Source: Paenibacillus sinopodophylli | GTDB taxonomy: Bacteria > Bacillota > Bacilli > Paenibacillales > Paenibacillaceae | Direction of reading: 5' to 3' | Length of the DNA: 64,000 bases | NCBI RefSeq assembly: GCF_005930355.1 | Contig: NZ_VDBO01000011.1 | Coordinates: 30,807 to 94,806 of the forward strand | Shown here: positions 36,028-45,591 of the stretch, piece by piece | Position numbering within the stretch: position 1 is the stretch's first letter | Layout of the letters: the number at the start of each line of letters is the position of its first letter | Notes under the pieces: model-generated | What the model was told of the DNA's origin: nothing | The model's database searches: none | The model's input: only the letters and a program-made list of their open reading frames with translations | Program-made: the position numbers and the translations under genes

Positions 36028-36062
36028 ACAAATTCGATATCACTTTGGTGGGTCAATATGGT

Positions 36063-37604
36063 TTAGTTCATATTTTTGAATTCTTTAGGCGTTGTTCCAA
36101 CGACTGTCTTAAATACGCGGCTGAAATAATGATGATCCTGATAGCCTACGATTTCCGAAATATCTTTCAGCAGCATGGAGGGGTAGTTAAGCATGAGAGA
36201 TTTTGCTTTCTCCACACGCAGCGCGGTAATATACTCCACGAATGATTTGCCGCTATTGTTCCGAAATAAGTTGCATAAATAGGAGCTAGAGATATGGAAA
36301 TGTTTCATTAAATCACCTAAAGTGAGCGCTTCCTTCAGATGAGAGGAGATGTAACTTTCAATCTGTTGGAAGAGTAGCGCTCCTGAATCTGATTCTTGAA
36401 CCTGGGGCTGGAACACGTGAATGATTAAATCCCAGAAGGAATCTGCTGTTTCCGAGAATGATGAAGAGACAAAGCATATCTCCTCTATTCGAATTTCAAG
36501 AGTTTTACTTGTTACGATGTCGATTGGAGGCAATTGCTGTTCCAATAATCGGACGATACTCTTAACGTTTTTTTCCAAATATAATAGGGGAGTTTTTTTG
36601 CTGCCCCAGTTTTGAAAGAGATGATAAATGAGTTTCTTAATTTGTTTCCAGTCACTTTTGTTCAAGTAGAGGGAAAGCTGCTCTACTTCATCTGCTTTTA
36701 TTAGAAAATCATCATGGAGAGGCTCCGAGAAGTCAGCTAAGGATATGAACTTCGGCTCTCCTATGACCAAGTTCTTATATAGCTCATCAATCAGTTTTTG
36801 TTGAATGATATTGATATCTGCCAAATGAATCAGGTTATCACTGTAAGCAATAGAAGGACTAAGGCCTTTGTTCATAAAATGATGCTGTGAAAACGGAAGG
36901 AGATTGTGCAGCTTTAGAGCTGAATCTGTATGAAAACCAATCAGAATCGCAAGCTCTCGCCTGCTCTTTGTCCGCAATACCCAAAGCTCTTCCTGTTCGT
37001 CGAGGTAGCTTTTGGCTTTGCTATAGTAGCTTTTCTCTGTGCTTAAGGACTGGGGAAGCAGCAAATCATTATCGATCGAGAAGTCATGATCCGGAACGAT
37101 CAGCAGCCCATAATTGGAATAGGGAAATAACCGCTCTTGAATGAGCTCAGGCAAAGAGGCGTTACGCTTTGATTCAAGAATCAATTGTAAAATTTCTTTG
37201 CTCCGAGAATAGGTTTTGTTCATGAGTCTTTCTTGAATCCGTAAAAGCACGCTTCTTACGGCATCGGCCTCGATAGGTTTTAACAAATACTCCTCGACGT
37301 TAGCTCGTAATGCATCTCTGGCATAATCAAAGGTGGAGAAGCCGCTAATAATGATGACCGCGGTGCTAGGCCAACGCTGCTGGACTTTATGAGCCAATTC
37401 GATGCCGTCCATCGCCGACATCTTAATATCCGTAATAATGACATCTGGAATTAAGAAAGGGATTTGATCAAGGGCCATCTGTCCGCTGTAACATTCCGCG
37501 ATAATTTCAAACGAATAAGGCCCTTCTTCGGAGGCTATCCGAACAATCAGTTCTTTTAATTGCTCCAGAAAAACGGGTTCGTCATCTACAAGCATAATCT
37601 TCAT
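36063..37604 (-). CDS. AraC-type response regulator (YesN family)
   Basis: 513 residues, ATG 10 bases after AGGAGG. The receiver domain (1-120) has acidic pair Asp7-Asp8 (VDDEP), phospho-acceptor Asp59 (DVIITDIKMS) and Lys109 (EYLLKP). A long middle region (about 130-400) is typical of YesN-type regulators. The C-terminal AraC domain has LGDLMKHFHISSSYLCNLF and EIVGYQDHHYFSRVF. It is 14 bp downstream of its kinase. It most likely activates the rhamnosidase and transporter genes that carry the shared palindrome at 39478 and 43181 (inference from position). Confidence 0.93.
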   Translation of the reverse strand: MKIMLVDDEPVFLEQLKELIVRIASEEGPYSFEIIAECYSGQMALDQIPFLIPDVIITDIKMSAMDGIELAHKVQQRWPSTAVIIISGFSTFDYARDALRANVEEYLLKPIEADAVRSVLLRIQERLMNKTYSRSKEILQLILESKRNASLPELIQERLFPYSNYGLLIVPDHDFSIDNDLLLPQSLSTEKSYYSKAKSYLDEQEELWVLRTKSRRELAILIGFHTDSALKLHNLLPFSQHHFMNKGLSPSIAYSDNLIHLADINIIQQKLIDELYKNLVIGEPKFISLADFSEPLHDDFLIKADEVEQLSLYLNKSDWKQIKKLIYHLFQNWGSKKTPLLYLEKNVKSIVRLLEQQLPPIDIVTSKTLEIRIEEICFVSSSFSETADSFWDLIIHVFQPQVQESDSGALLFQQIESYISSHLKEALTLGDLMKHFHISSSYLCNLFRNNSGKSFVEYITALRVEKAKSLMLNYPSMLLKDISEIVGYQDHHYFSRVFKTVVGTTPKEFKNMN

Positions 37605-37618
37605 TACGTATATGCCTC

Positions 37619-39364
37619 CTAGAGAAATTTAATAGTGCTGGACATCGTGATGTAAGCTCCCCGATTCACATTGTTGCCTACCGTATAATGAAGCTGGTTT
37701 TTCAAGATCAACTGCATCCTCGCCAGTGTGCTGCATAATCCGAGCCCCCCGAATCCCAAACGATCACCTTGCTCCATAGTGTCGAGTTGTTGTAAATAGG
37801 ATTCAACCTTATCACGTATCGTTGGCAAGACGGTCTCTGAAAAACCAATTCCGTCATCTTGAACAGTCAATTGCCACCGATCTCCTACAATCTTACCGGA
37901 AATAAGGATACGAAGGGGATGAGCATCTCTAAAGCCATGTTGGAGGCAGTTTTCCACTAATGGCTGAAGGGTTAGCTTTGGTACGATCAAGTCATTCATT
38001 TGTTGATCCAAATCAAAGCTGTATTCCAAGCGATATAAGTAGCGAGATTTCATTAGCTCTAGATATTTTCTCGTAAGCTCTATTTCTTGTTTTAATGAAG
38101 TGACGGGTGAGCTCGTTGCAGAGGAATATCTTAAGAAATCCGCTAGATTAGAAGTGATTTTATTGATCTTCTCCGTATCCCCTTTATCGGACAAAGCTTG
38201 GATTACGCCTAGCATATTAAAGAGAAAGTGGGGATTGATCTGTGATTGCAGCGTATCGAAATGGGATTGCAGCTGCATGGTGCGAAATTGAATAATTTGC
38301 TGTAATGAGTTTTGCAGCCTGTCATTCATAATCCGGAAGGCCCGGTTAATCTGATCAACCTCATTCATTTTATATTTATTCTCAATGCCTAGGGGCTTAT
38401 CTACCAAGTCGATCCGGTCTATGCTGCTTTTAAGCTTAATTAAGGGATTAATCAAAATTTTGGCTAAAAATGATAAGAAGAATACTGAAAATATAAGAAA
38501 CACCGCAAGCGATGCGATAAAGATGTTTCGAAGTAATCGAATGGGGGAGAGCACGAGATCCTTGGTGACAGTTAGCTCGGCGACGATATACTTCTTGCTT
38601 GTTGTTTTCGTAAAGGTATAGAAGTTTTCTCTGTTATGGCTGGCCACTTTTAGTTTTTCGTTTGCTATCATGGTGTAAAAAGCATGGCCTTTTTCGTCTA
38701 ATAGACGGAGTTGGCTTCCTTCCCAATTAAGTGAATCAACGGATGCAAGAATATCGGCGGCTTTAATCTGTACTTCGATATATCCCGATTGCTGGTCGTT
38801 AGGGTCGATTGCACGGATGAAGGAAAAAACGGCAGGCTGCTGTTCATTCGTCCATTCGTCGCTAGCGGAATAACGGTAAAACGTGTCGCCGCGAAGTGGA
38901 GCGATTAAAGGAATCCAAGCATGAGATTCTTCCGAATCATAGATGTTATTATCGATGGGTTTACTTGAGAAGAGAAGACCACTATTAGCATAGAGAGTAA
39001 TGCGATATAGGTCTTGATAAATGGAACTGTTAATTTGGATGAATTTATCAAGGGATTGCGTTGCTTTTAGTCTTTCGATTGAATCGGTGGACGTATTAAG
39101 AACATTGAGATAGTGTATCATCGTATTGCCGACAGCATCATAATTCAGATAGAGCTGCGTGGAGATATTATCAAACTCGTTCTGATAAGCATTCAATTGA
39201 TCGGACACGCCTTGAACCGACTGCTCTAGGCTAGAGAGGGTGCTGCTTTCAATATTTTTTTTAATGTAGAAATAAGAGGGAATGGAAACACCAAGCGTAC
39301 AGACAATAATAATAAGCATGTAGGTTAGGAATAGTTTTGCGCGCAAGCTGCTGGAGGAGAACAT
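37619..39364 (-). CDS. Sensor histidine kinase (YesM family)
   Basis: 581 residues from the ATG at 39364, chosen because AGGTGG lies 6 bases upstream. Layout: TM1 near residues 9-30, an extracellular sensor domain (about 35-275), TM2 (about 282-304, FIASLAVFLIFSVFF), HAMP, His_kinase domain with SQINPHFLFNML (phospho-His) and FLRYS, and an HATPase domain with PLVENCLQHGF and VQDDGIGFS. Such kinases sense extracellular oligosaccharides, often with a binding protein. The gene is cotranscribed with the response regulator and divergent from the GH78 gene. Confidence 0.93.
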   Translation of the reverse strand: MFSSSSLRAKLFLTYMLIIIVCTLGVSIPSYFYIKKNIESSTLSSLEQSVQGVSDQLNAYQNEFDNISTQLYLNYDAVGNTMIHYLNVLNTSTDSIERLKATQSLDKFIQINSSIYQDLYRITLYANSGLLFSSKPIDNNIYDSEESHAWIPLIAPLRGDTFYRYSASDEWTNEQQPAVFSFIRAIDPNDQQSGYIEVQIKAADILASVDSLNWEGSQLRLLDEKGHAFYTMIANEKLKVASHNRENFYTFTKTTSKKYIVAELTVTKDLVLSPIRLLRNIFIASLAVFLIFSVFFLSFLAKILINPLIKLKSSIDRIDLVDKPLGIENKYKMNEVDQINRAFRIMNDRLQNSLQQIIQFRTMQLQSHFDTLQSQINPHFLFNMLGVIQALSDKGDTEKINKITSNLADFLRYSSATSSPVTSLKQEIELTRKYLELMKSRYLYRLEYSFDLDQQMNDLIVPKLTLQPLVENCLQHGFRDAHPLRILISGKIVGDRWQLTVQDDGIGFSETVLPTIRDKVESYLQQLDTMEQGDRLGFGGLGLCSTLARMQLILKNQLHYTVGNNVNRGAYITMSSTIKFL

Positions 39365-39730
39365 TAGCATCCACCTATCATCTTCAAATTGGATCATTTT
39401 TTTAATACTGTAACATGAACTAATTTCAATTGAAATAGAGTTAAGCTCAACGATGGAGCTAGACTGACGATATCTAGATGTAGATAAGATTATCCACCTG
39501 CAATGAATAAGAATGTCTATTTTGTTTGATGGATACAGGGCTTAAACTGAGATCGTTATAATCGAAGGTCTGGCGAATTTAGTTGATAGCTCATCTGACG
39601 ATTTTTTTATGCGGTAGCCTCGTTTAAAGGTAGAGGCGTTATAAGGTAGGCCTTTAAGACAAGATGCACGGTTTCGCTTTGAGCGATCCAGTTGTACTGT
39701 GTTTGCATGCCAACGATAAAGGAGATTCCT
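39365..39730. other. 366-bp divergent control region (kinase / rhamnosidase)
   Basis: It contains the shared promoter block A (39478-39552), a TATAAT at 39557-39562 and an inverted repeat (TTAAAGG with CCTTTAA, 39624-39658 area) in the rhamnosidase leader. No gene is seen. Confidence 0.6.
39478..39552 (+). promoter_or_regulatory. Shared promoter block A with imperfect 22-bp palindrome
   Basis: The palindrome occupies 39478-39499 (arms ATGTAGATAA and TTATCCACCT, centre GA). The block continues through GAATAAGAATGTCTATTT and ACAGG to TAAACT (39543-39548), a possible -10. It is about 84 percent identical, without gaps, to block B at 43181, differing at only two positions in the palindrome. It is the candidate operator of the response regulator at 36063. 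Confidence 0.75.
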
Positions 39731-42700
39731 ATGCCCAGTAAAGCCACTTATTTACGCTGTGAATATTTGATCAATCCACTCGGGATCAGCACTCCCAAAC
39801 CCAGATTTTCTTGGGAAATCGTAGATGAAAGAAGAAACGTTAAACAAGCAGCTTATCAAATCCTGGTTGCCTCCGATCCGGCTAAATTAAGGCCGGACTT
39901 GGCTGACCTATGGGATTCTGGGAAAATTGACTCCGATGACACGCTCCATATCGAATATGGTGGGTCAGTGCTGTCTTCAGGTGACGGCTGTTTCTGGACA
40001 GTATATATATGGACAGTTGTGGCTGGCGGCATGGCAGAAAAAAGTGAAGCCGATGAAACTGCCGAATTTTCCATAGGGCTCTTGCAGAGTGAAGATTGGA
40101 AAGCTGAATGGATTACCGCTTTAGAGTTTATCGAGGATTCACCGGTTTGTCTCGGTTATATGTCTTTGGAAACACCAAATCCTTTGGAGCAGAAATGGGT
40201 GCAAATTGATCTTGGCCAATCACGCAAGATCGATGGCATTCGAATGTTTGCTGCAGCCGGAAGGCGGGGTTTACGCCCGGAGGGTGGTGAAATACCTCCG
40301 TCCGATGGTTTTCCTATGCGTTACAAAGTCGAAGTTTCAGAAAATGCGGATATGCTGGACTGTACTCTGGCAGTGGACCATTCTGAAGTGGATGTCGCAT
40401 TTGAATCGTGTGTAACCTCCGCTTTTGCTGAAACTAGTGGACGTTATATCCGATTGACTTCACACAAGCAAACAGAAGCTGCATTCGCAGGCCCGACCTA
40501 CTGTTTGAAGCTGGCCGAATTAGAGGTGCTGAGTAATGGCGTTAATATAGCTCTAGGCTGTAAAGTGAGTGCGCTGGATTCCTATGAGAATGTGGAGGAA
40601 GGATTCGGAACGGTCTTTCTGACAGATGGGAAGACGGCATATGATCCCGGCAGTCGCCGTAATCTGCGCCCATCTCCGTTTTTTAGAAATGAATTTAAGA
40701 TTAACCAGCCGATTAAACGGGCTATGATTTATGTCACGGCCCTTGGGCTTTATGAACTCTATTTGAATGGTTCACGTGTCGGTGACCATTGCCTGGCACC
40801 GGGTTTTACCCAGTACAACAAACGGGCCGCTGTGCAGGCATTCGATGTAACCGCGTTATTAAATCAAGGCGCTAATGCCATCGGCGCAATATTGGCTGAT
40901 GGCTGGTACCGCTCACGCTTTCGCCTTGACGGGTACGATCAGTACAAGAACTTTGCCGAAGGGAGATACGGGGATGCGGTTCCGCGAATAATTTCGCAAT
41001 TGAAGATCGAATATACGGATGGTTCGCAAGTAACGATAGGCACCTGCTCCGACTGGACATATACCATGGACGGCCCCTATCGCAAAACTAGCATGTATGA
41101 CGGAATCCATTATGATTCCCGGCAAGAGATGCCAGGCTGGGCTGAGCCCACTTTCTCAGGCGCATCCGCTTGGAAGCCGGTTGAAGTCTCGCCTGTTTCA
41201 TGGGCTTTGGATAAATCACCGCAAACCGTGCAGCCGATCCGCCGTTTAACGGAATTCCCTTCCGAGTCCGTCAAAGAGATTGGCTGCAACGTCTGGCTGT
41301 GTGACTTCGGCAAAACCGTCGGCGGCATTTGCCGGGTCACCTTGCAAGGTCCGGCAGGTTCCCGAATAAAGCTGCGCTATATCCCGGAATTGAAGGATGA
41401 CGGTTCGCTTTATACAGACAGTCTCTGGGGTGCATATAATAATGGTGATGTTTATATTTTGAATGGCCGGGGAGTGCAGACGTTTGAAGCCTCATTTACC
41501 TTTCAAGGGTTTCGTTATATCGAGGTAACGGGCTTGAATGCACGGGACCAACTGGTCGATATAACCGCTATTATGATTGCGGATGATTATGCGGTGGCAT
41601 CCAATCTGCAAACCTCGGACAGACGTTTGAATCAACTCTGGTCCAACATACGGTCGACCTATCAAGCCTGCATGAAAAGTGTGCTTGTTGATGTCGTAGA
41701 TCGGGACGAGCGCTGGCCTTGGCTGGGCGATTGCTTCACTACCCATTCCCAATCTCTCCCTTATATGCTGGATATGTCCTCCCACTTCTCGCGCAGAATC
41801 ACCGATATGGCCGATGAGCAGAGCGATGAAGGGTATTTCTACAGCACGGCGCCACGGATGAGATTAATCTCTCCTTCGGCCGGCTGGTCCGATGCAGCTG
41901 TTACCACGGCATGGTCTTCTTATTTGAATTACGGCAACAAGCGATTGTTGGAGGAGACGTATCCCTTGCTGCTTGCTTATTGTATGTTGCTGCAAAACCG
42001 GCAGGAAAGCGGGCTGGAGCCCTTTGAGTATTGCTGGAATGATCACTTGGCGTCCCACATGACTGTCCGGCCGGGAGCGACCTTATGGAAAGATACCGGG
42101 CCTCCCTGCATGGACAAATATCATTATGAAATGCTGGCGTTTTTGCAGATCAGTCAACTGGTGCAGAAAATCGCACGCGTTGTCGGTGACCAGGATGCTG
42201 CTGATAAGCTTGAGCAGTTTGCTGCGAAGCTGACTCAGGAATTTGTTGGTACGATAGTCGCCTCGCAAGAACCAGCTGTGGCTTCTCAAACCCTTTACGG
42301 TTTGCTACTTGGCTATGGACTAGTGAAGCCTGTTGATGCAGCCGTTGTCCTGAAAAAGATGCTTGAGGCGATTGAGCAGTATGACGGCTTCTTCACAACG
42401 GGTACATCGACTACGAATACTCTGTTAAATGCCCTTTCTGACAATGGGCAGCATGAGCTGGCTTTTCATATGGCCATGCGGTCGGAGTCACCGTCTTTTG
42501 GCCATATGATTGATCATGGAGCCACCGCGGTTTGGGAGCGCCTCGACTCCTATGTTGCCGGATTAGGCTTTAATCCCAGCGCGATGAACGGCTTTGTTCA
42601 TTCTGGTTTCGGCTCCATTGCCGAGTGGATGCTGCAAAGCTTCGGCGGCATTCGTCCGGATGAATACGCACCCTCGTATAAGCGGGTCCGAATTGAGCCG

Positions 42701-42979
42701 AAGATCGCCGGCTCAATCGACTGGGTGGAGGCTGCTTACCACTCAGTTCGAGGAACTATTTCTTGCGAATGGAGCAAGAATAAGGAGGAGCTGAAATTAA
42801 AGGTTGAGGTGCCGGCCAACACAACGGCTACAGTTATTATTCCGACCTTCCCGCAGCAAATGGTTACAGAGAGCGGAGTATTAGCTGGCGATGCAGTGGG
42901 AGTCACACTCGTCTCAGCGACAGAAAGTGCCACAGAATATCTCGTTTCATCCGGATGTTATTCGTTTCATTCGCGGTGA
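39731..42979 (+). CDS. GH78 alpha-L-rhamnosidase with inserted discoidin-like domain
   Basis: 1082 residues from the ATG at 39731 (AAAGGAG upstream; an ATG 13 codons earlier has no site). The N-terminal beta domain (RCEYLINPLGIS, PRFSWEI) matches the Bac_rhamnosid_N start. About 130-310 looks like an inserted discoidin/F5-8C-like domain (WVQIDLGQSRKIDGIRMF; GRYIRLTSH; LKLAELEVLSNG). Next come the concanavalin-like domain (RAMIYVTALGLYELYLNG), the (alpha/alpha)6 barrel with DVVDRDERWPWLGD near 650-665 (region of the catalytic acid) and a C-terminal beta domain. There is no signal peptide, so it acts in the cytoplasm on imported oligosaccharides. It has its own regulated promoter. Confidence 0.88.
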   Translation: MPSKATYLRCEYLINPLGISTPKPRFSWEIVDERRNVKQAAYQILVASDPAKLRPDLADLWDSGKIDSDDTLHIEYGGSVLSSGDGCFWTVYIWTVVAGGMAEKSEADETAEFSIGLLQSEDWKAEWITALEFIEDSPVCLGYMSLETPNPLEQKWVQIDLGQSRKIDGIRMFAAAGRRGLRPEGGEIPPSDGFPMRYKVEVSENADMLDCTLAVDHSEVDVAFESCVTSAFAETSGRYIRLTSHKQTEAAFAGPTYCLKLAELEVLSNGVNIALGCKVSALDSYENVEEGFGTVFLTDGKTAYDPGSRRNLRPSPFFRNEFKINQPIKRAMIYVTALGLYELYLNGSRVGDHCLAPGFTQYNKRAAVQAFDVTALLNQGANAIGAILADGWYRSRFRLDGYDQYKNFAEGRYGDAVPRIISQLKIEYTDGSQVTIGTCSDWTYTMDGPYRKTSMYDGIHYDSRQEMPGWAEPTFSGASAWKPVEVSPVSWALDKSPQTVQPIRRLTEFPSESVKEIGCNVWLCDFGKTVGGICRVTLQGPAGSRIKLRYIPELKDDGSLYTDSLWGAYNNGDVYILNGRGVQTFEASFTFQGFRYIEVTGLNARDQLVDITAIMIADDYAVASNLQTSDRRLNQLWSNIRSTYQACMKSVLVDVVDRDERWPWLGDCFTTHSQSLPYMLDMSSHFSRRITDMADEQSDEGYFYSTAPRMRLISPSAGWSDAAVTTAWSSYLNYGNKRLLEETYPLLLAYCMLLQNRQESGLEPFEYCWNDHLASHMTVRPGATLWKDTGPPCMDKYHYEMLAFLQISQLVQKIARVVGDQDAADKLEQFAAKLTQEFVGTIVASQEPAVASQTLYGLLLGYGLVKPVDAAVVLKKMLEAIEQYDGFFTTGTSTTNTLLNALSDNGQHELAFHMAMRSESPSFGHMIDHGATAVWERLDSYVAGLGFNPSAMNGFVHSGFGSIAEWMLQSFGGIRPDEYAPSYKRVRIEPKIAGSIDWVEAAYHSVRGTISCEWSKNKEELKLKVEVPANTTATVIIPTFPQQMVTESGVLAGDAVGVTLVSATESATEYLVSSGCYSFHSR

Positions 42980-43021
42980 ACCGAGTGTGGTTGGCGGGTG
43001 TTTTGCCAATTGAACTCGGTT
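42979..43021 (+). terminator. Hairpin at the rhamnosidase stop
   Basis: AACCGAGT pairs with ACTCGGTT (outer) and TTGGC with GCCAA (inner). It has no T run, so it may stabilise the 3' end. Confidence 0.5.
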
Positions 43022-43113
43022 GTCATTTAAATAGGGCTTGCTGACAAACGAAAAAGATTATAAAAACCGCATTAAAACACTAAGGCATTAACTTATCCGT
43101 TTAGACAAATATA

Positions 43114-43149
43114 AATTCCCCCTTTAGCTATCATTCTTAAGGGGGAATT
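43114..43149 (+). terminator. Terminator after the rhamnosidase gene
   Basis: AATTCCCCCTT and AAGGGGGAATT form a perfect 11-bp stem followed by GTTGTTT. Confidence 0.75.
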
Positions 43150-43180
43150 GTTGTTTAATAATATTTTTAGCCGAATCGAG

Positions 43181-43255
43181 AGGTGGATAAGATTATCCAC
43201 CTGCGATGAATAAGAATGTCTATTTCGTTCTAAAGTTACAGGCCTTAAACTAAGA
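43181..43255 (+). promoter_or_regulatory. Shared promoter block B with perfect 22-bp palindrome
   Basis: Ten-base arms AGGTGGATAA and TTATCCACCT flank a GA centre (43181-43202), and the conserved downstream segment ends in TAAACT (43246-43251). The distance from palindrome centre to TAAACT is 54.5 bp, identical to block A. The binding-protein start is 44 bases after TAAACT. Confidence 0.8.
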
Positions 43256-43294
43256 ACATCTCAACCAATAACGATTCGAAATGAGGGGAAAAGA

Positions 43295-44659
43295 TTGAGA
43301 AAAAAACATTTTGGAAAAACGTTTGTTGCATCAATATTGGCTATGTTCATGGTGGTGGTTACAGCATGCGGTGGTGGGAATAATACCAGCTCCACAAACA
43401 ATGCTAGTGCACCAAGTGCTAGTCCTTCTGCATCTGAAGAAAGCCCAAGCGTACCTTTGGAGAAGATTAAAATCAAAGGGATTGGACATGCGAGTTGGTT
43501 TAAAGCTGGTATGGATGAGGTTCTAATTGCAGCAGCTGAGAAAACAGGCATTGAGTTAGAAATAGAGAAAATTCCAGAGGGCATGGACGGGGTTAATTTA
43601 GTAAAAGCCCGCTTTGCTACTGGCGACAAGCCGGATCTACTATTCTATTATGCAGGGCTAGGGGATACACAAGGCTTTGGTAAAATGTCCGAAACATTTG
43701 TAAGCCAAGAGGATCAACCTTGGATTGCTAATTTTGACAAGGAATCCTGGAAGGGTATCATGACTGCTTACGAAGATGGTTTATATTATGGCGCTCCTTA
43801 TGGCGGTACGAATACAAGCGTAGTTCTGTATAACAAAAAGGTATTCGAAAGCTTAGGGCTTCAAGTACCGACAACCATGGATGAGTTCTGGAGCGTAAGC
43901 GAGGCGCTCAAGAAAGGCGGGAAAATTCCGCTATACCTCTCCGGTAAAGATGCATGGACATTGCAATTACCTGTGCAGCATGCGCAAGCCTCACCTTCAA
44001 CGGCCGAGGTTCTCGCTAAAATCGATGTTAATGAAGCAAAATTTGCAGATTGGACAGCTCGCAAGACAGGGCTGCAGTTCCTTAAAGACGTGACTTCTAA
44101 AGGCCTGACGAACAAAGACGTGCTTTCTGATACTTATGATAATGCACAGAAGGCTTTGGCAACAGGCGAAGCAGGGATGTACATTATGGCGACTTGGGTT
44201 ATGACTGATATTGCAAGTAAATTCCCGGATCAGACAGCAGACATTGGGGCGTTCCTTATGCCTTACCAAGGTGCTGAAGCTGACAAAAGTTATATTTTTG
44301 CACCAAATGCCGTTTTTGTGGTCAAAGGTGAAAATGAAGAAGCCGCACAAAAGTTTGTTAACTTCTTCGAATCTCTAGAAGCACAAAACATCTTCTTCAG
44401 CAAAGATGGCGGTATTCCGGCAATCAAAGGGGTAACCGAAACCTCATTAACACCGGCGGAGCTTGAAGCCAAAGCTTTATTGGATGCAGGTAAAGCGAGC
44501 GGCGACGGGTTTAGTATGAAATACGATATCAACGCGGCTTTCCCAGCTTATTTGCAGGATATCATTATTGGCGGAAAAACACCTGAACAAGTGCTGGAAG
44601 CGCAGCAAAAGGATTATGAGAAGGCGGCAAAAGCCAAGGACGATCCGAACTTCAAGTAA
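43295..44659 (+). CDS. CUT1 sugar ABC transporter substrate-binding lipoprotein
   Basis: 454 residues from a TTG, 6 bases after GAGGGG. The lipoprotein signal ends at VVTAC (Cys25) with a Ser/Ala/Pro linker. The body is an extracellular solute-binding fold of the MalE/UgpB type (FATGDKPDLLFYYAGLGD; YGAPYGGTNTSVVLYNKKVFE; AMYIMATW-like GMYIMATWVM). It binds an oligosaccharide outside the cell and delivers it to the two permeases encoded next. No ATPase gene is nearby; an MsmX-type ATPase elsewhere is expected. Confidence 0.93.
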   Translation: MRKKHFGKTFVASILAMFMVVVTACGGGNNTSSTNNASAPSASPSASEESPSVPLEKIKIKGIGHASWFKAGMDEVLIAAAEKTGIELEIEKIPEGMDGVNLVKARFATGDKPDLLFYYAGLGDTQGFGKMSETFVSQEDQPWIANFDKESWKGIMTAYEDGLYYGAPYGGTNTSVVLYNKKVFESLGLQVPTTMDEFWSVSEALKKGGKIPLYLSGKDAWTLQLPVQHAQASPSTAEVLAKIDVNEAKFADWTARKTGLQFLKDVTSKGLTNKDVLSDTYDNAQKALATGEAGMYIMATWVMTDIASKFPDQTADIGAFLMPYQGAEADKSYIFAPNAVFVVKGENEEAAQKFVNFFESLEAQNIFFSKDGGIPAIKGVTETSLTPAELEAKALLDAGKASGDGFSMKYDINAAFPAYLQDIIIGGKTPEQVLEAQQKDYEKAAKAKDDPNFK

Positions 44660-44668
44660 AGACATTAG

Positions 44669-44702
44669 AAAAGGGGGGGGAGTTCATTACTCCCTTCCTT
44701 TT
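44669..44702 (+). terminator. Intercistronic attenuator between binding protein and permease
   Basis: AAAAGG pairs with CCTTTT and GGGAGT with ACTCCC, including a G8 run at 44673-44680. Such hairpins let the binding protein be made in excess over the permeases. Confidence 0.65.
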
Positions 44703-44717
44703 ATATAGAGGTGCTAA

Positions 44718-45587
44718 ATGATTAAAAAAATGTATTATAGCTACTGGCTCCTGCTCCCTGGTTTATTGATTTTTAGTATTTTTTTCATATATCCGAATCT
44801 AACAGGATTTCTATATGCCTTTACGAATATGGACGAAAGTTTTAAATATACTCGGTTTGTTGGATTCGACAATTTCAAATCCTTGTTCCAGGAGGATGAT
44901 CAGGTTATTGCGTTCAAGAATACATTTATATTCGCCATTATTACGACCGTTTTTAAGATTGTTTTAGGCTTGCTGCTTGCGTTGCTGGCCAATGCTAAGT
45001 TAAGGACAACACTCTTTTTTCGATCGATGCTATTTTTCCCAGTTCTTCTAAGTACATTGGCCGTTTCACTTGTATTCAGTGCTTTGTTGCATCCGAGTAG
45101 AGGGCTTTTAAATGTGTTTCTGGAAACGCTTCATTTGGGTATGCTTACGCAATCATGGTTGACTGATCCGCAAATTGTTATCTTCTCTGTGAGTTTTGTC
45201 GAGATTTGGAAGTGGACGGGTCTATCGATGATTCTATTCCTGGCGGCACTACAAACGATCCCTCAGGAATTGAAGGAGTCGGCGATGGTTGAGGGGGTTA
45301 ACTCTTGGCAAATGTTCAGACATATTACGCTTCCTTTAATAATGCCAGTTGTGAATACAAACGTTATTCTCAGTGTAATCGGCGGTTTGAAGGTATTTGA
45401 CATTGTATATGCCTTGACAGGGGGAGGACCAGGGAATTCATCGCAGGTCATTAACACAATCGTGTTTAAAAATTTTGCTGCAGGCAGGAATGGGGAGGCT
45501 ACGGCAGCGAACGTCATGTTGTTCCTGATTGTCCTGGTGATTGTGCTGCTCGTTAATAAGGTGCTGAACCGGAAGGTAGAAGGGTGA
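44718..45587 (+). CDS. CUT1 sugar ABC permease (MalF/UgpA type)
   Basis: 289 residues, ATG behind GAGGTG. Six predicted membrane helices. The cytoplasmic EAA loop reads ESAMVEGVNSWQMFRHITLP, the site that docks the ATPase. A typical ALTGGGPGNSSQVI segment follows the loop. It pairs with the next gene to form the channel for the oligosaccharide bound by the upstream lipoprotein; the two genes are 4 bp apart. Confidence 0.93.
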   Translation: MIKKMYYSYWLLLPGLLIFSIFFIYPNLTGFLYAFTNMDESFKYTRFVGFDNFKSLFQEDDQVIAFKNTFIFAIITTVFKIVLGLLLALLANAKLRTTLFFRSMLFFPVLLSTLAVSLVFSALLHPSRGLLNVFLETLHLGMLTQSWLTDPQIVIFSVSFVEIWKWTGLSMILFLAALQTIPQELKESAMVEGVNSWQMFRHITLPLIMPVVNTNVILSVIGGLKVFDIVYALTGGGPGNSSQVINTIVFKNFAAGRNGEATAANVMLFLIVLVIVLLVNKVLNRKVEG

Positions 45588-45591
45588 TCAG

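Larger units (their letters stand above)
42980..43294. other. 315-bp control region between rhamnosidase and transporter
   Basis: In order: a hairpin overlapping the stop codon (42979-43021), a second hairpin (43114-43149) and promoter block B (43181-43255). Confidence 0.65.
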
